This document shows positions 5,442 through 6,354 of a DNA stretch of 6,354 nucleotides, in pieces (the stretch's first letter is position 1; each line of letters begins with the position of its first letter). A program made the translations under genes and the position numbers. The notes under the pieces are model-generated. The model searched no databases, was not told the DNA's origin, and saw only the letters and a program-made list of their open reading frames with translations. Source of the DNA: Cyanobacteria bacterium UBA11370 (lineage in GTDB: Bacteria > Cyanobacteriota > Cyanobacteriia > Cyanobacteriales > Coleofasciculaceae); the NCBI GenBank assembly GCA_003486645.1, contig DNGI01000538.1, positions 1 to 6,354 of the forward strand. Direction: 5' to 3'.

Positions 5442-5470
5442 TTGGCAACTCTGATTAAAGGGGGTATATA
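5442..5470 (+). promoter_or_regulatory. Candidate promoter of the GST-like gene
   Basis: TTGGCA (5442-5447, 5 of 6) and TATATA (5465-5470, 4 of 6) are 17 nt apart. A second -10-like word, TATAAA (5483-5488), has no matching -35. Starting near 5477 gives a leader of about 113 nt before the ATG at 5590; that leader contains a HIP1 octamer (5533-5540) and no recognised riboswitch. Confidence 0.45.
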
Positions 5471-5589
5471 AACTGGATTTGGTATAAAGCGTTCTGTTGC
5501 TCAAATTCTCAAATCAAGCTGAAGTTGTGGTTGCGATCGCTCAACCAAACATAAAAAATCTCTACATACACTTAGCACGATTAACGTTA

Positions 5590-6318
5590 ATGATTACCTT
5601 ATACACCACACCGCCTCTATGGGGTCTACCGAGTCTTACCCCTGCTTGTATGAAGCTCGAAACCTGGCTGCGGATGGCAAAGGTTCTTTACAAAATTGAT
5701 ACAGAATTTAATATGACCTTAGCCCCCAAAGGCAAGATTCCTTTTATTGAGTATAAAGGAAAATTGATTGGCGATTCTACCCTAATTATTGAGATGTTTA
5801 AACAAAAAGAAGGGATCGATCTCGATCAAGAATTAACCCCTACTGAACGAGCCATCTCCCTGGCTTTTCGCCGGATGATTAAAGAAAATATTTACTGGGG
5901 ATTAGTCCACATTCGTTACAACATAGAAAAAAACTGGCGAGTCTATCGGGACGTGTTAGGAACTATGCTCTCAATGGAGACTCCAGTACCAGAAAATGAG
6001 CCGATGATCGAGTCGATTCTCCAAACGGCTCAAACTCAGATGTACAATCACGGAATGGGTCGTCATAATGATCAGGAAATCTCTCAACTTATCACCGCTG
6101 ATTTCCAAGCACTGTCAGATTTCCTAGGCGATAAACCGTTTTTTATGGGGGATAAACCGACAACGTTAGATGCAACTGCCTATGCTTACATCGGTAATTG
6201 TATTAAACCACCTTTAAGGCATCCAATTGTTGATTATGTTCTGAAATTAGATAATTTATGCCAGCATTGTGAACGAATGACTGAGCAATTTTTCAGCGAT
6301 ATGAAACTTGGTCATTAG
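5590..6318 (+). CDS. Glutathione S-transferase family protein (Fax/metaxin-like)
   Basis: 242 residues, probably cytosolic, with no signal peptide or membrane segment. The N-terminal thioredoxin-like domain (1-75) starts ITLYTTPPLWGLPSLTPACMKLETWLR, with Cys20 at the position of the active-site cysteine. It continues with PKGKIPFIEYKGKLIGDSTLIIEMF (46-70), the cis-Pro and Asp-Ser glutathione-binding segment of the GST fold. The all-helical C-terminal domain has GDKPFFMGDKPTTLDATAYAYIG (180-202), typical of the failed-axon-connections/metaxin-like GST group. The substrate is unknown; bacterial members are usually just called GST-family, and glutathione conjugation or peroxidase activity is only inferred. 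The frame extends upstream to a TTG at 5497, but the ATG at 5590 begins exactly where the GST fold begins, so it is chosen. No Shine-Dalgarno is seen. The TAG stop overlaps the first base of a heptamer array. The gene is divergent from the Excalibur gene. Confidence 0.88.
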   Translation: MITLYTTPPLWGLPSLTPACMKLETWLRMAKVLYKIDTEFNMTLAPKGKIPFIEYKGKLIGDSTLIIEMFKQKEGIDLDQELTPTERAISLAFRRMIKENIYWGLVHIRYNIEKNWRVYRDVLGTMLSMETPVPENEPMIESILQTAQTQMYNHGMGRHNDQEISQLITADFQALSDFLGDKPFFMGDKPTTLDATAYAYIGNCIKPPLRHPIVDYVLKLDNLCQHCERMTEQFFSDMKLGH

Positions 6319-6354
6319 TTGTTTGTTGTTTATTGTTTGTTGTTTGTTGTTTGT
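6318..6354. repeat. Heptanucleotide tandem array, GTTGTTT type (runs off the window)
   Basis: Five 7-mers, GTTGTTT, GTTGTTT, ATTGTTT, GTTGTTT, GTTGTTT, and the first two bases of a sixth. The array starts at the last base of the TAG stop codon of the GST-like gene, so its full length is unknown. On the other strand it reads AAACAAC, a third unit type beside the arrays at 155-196 and 1213-1261. Confidence 0.85.

Noticed and set aside
1..6354. CRISPR array or a defence system
   Set aside because: No spaced direct repeats of 25-40 bp with unique spacers; the tandem arrays have 7-bp units without spacers, and no nuclease or toxin genes are seen.

Overview
The window looks like chromosomal DNA from a cyanobacterium, probably a filamentous one. 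Five exact HIP1 octamers (GCGATCGC) occur in 6.35 kb of moderately AT-rich DNA. Three separate heptanucleotide tandem arrays lie at gene borders, and a KaiC/KaiB-type gene pair is present. The genus cannot be read from the sequence alone.

Layout: positions 1-201 hold the tail of an upstream + strand transcript: a strong intrinsic terminator, a 24-bp direct repeat with a 102-bp period, and a heptamer array. Positions 202-3374 carry three minus-strand genes read right to left: a kaiC paralog of KaiC2 type (with a C-terminal coiled coil), a kaiB paralog 35 nt downstream, and, after a 183-bp gap holding a second heptamer array, lgt (prolipoprotein diacylglyceryl transferase). A 418-bp divergent intergenic region (3375-3792) holds a 24-bp near-palindrome upstream of kaiC and a good sigma70-type promoter for rlmN. 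rlmN (3793-4983, +) encodes the 23S rRNA/tRNA adenine-C2 methyltransferase and carries an unusual low-complexity insertion. A roughly 100-bp MITE-like element with 12-bp inverted repeats fills the gap between rlmN and a convergent gene for a small secreted or membrane-anchored Excalibur-domain protein (5099-5335, -). The last gene (5590-6318, +) encodes a GST-fold protein of the Fax/metaxin-like group and runs straight into a third heptamer array at the window edge.

Functionally, only kaiC-kaiB form a clear unit. It is a KaiA-less, non-canonical clock-type module: the KaiC has Ser-Ser instead of Ser-Thr at the phosphosites, and its C-terminal region is a long coiled coil rather than the KaiA-binding tail. 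The KaiB has an N-terminal extension, lacks the usual C-terminal tail, and has Ser at the glycine that controls fold switching in canonical KaiB. lgt, rlmN, the Excalibur protein and the GST-like protein are independent genes. No wholly new system is evident. The most interesting points are the KaiC/KaiB sequence features, the palindrome upstream of kaiC, and the repeat elements between genes.
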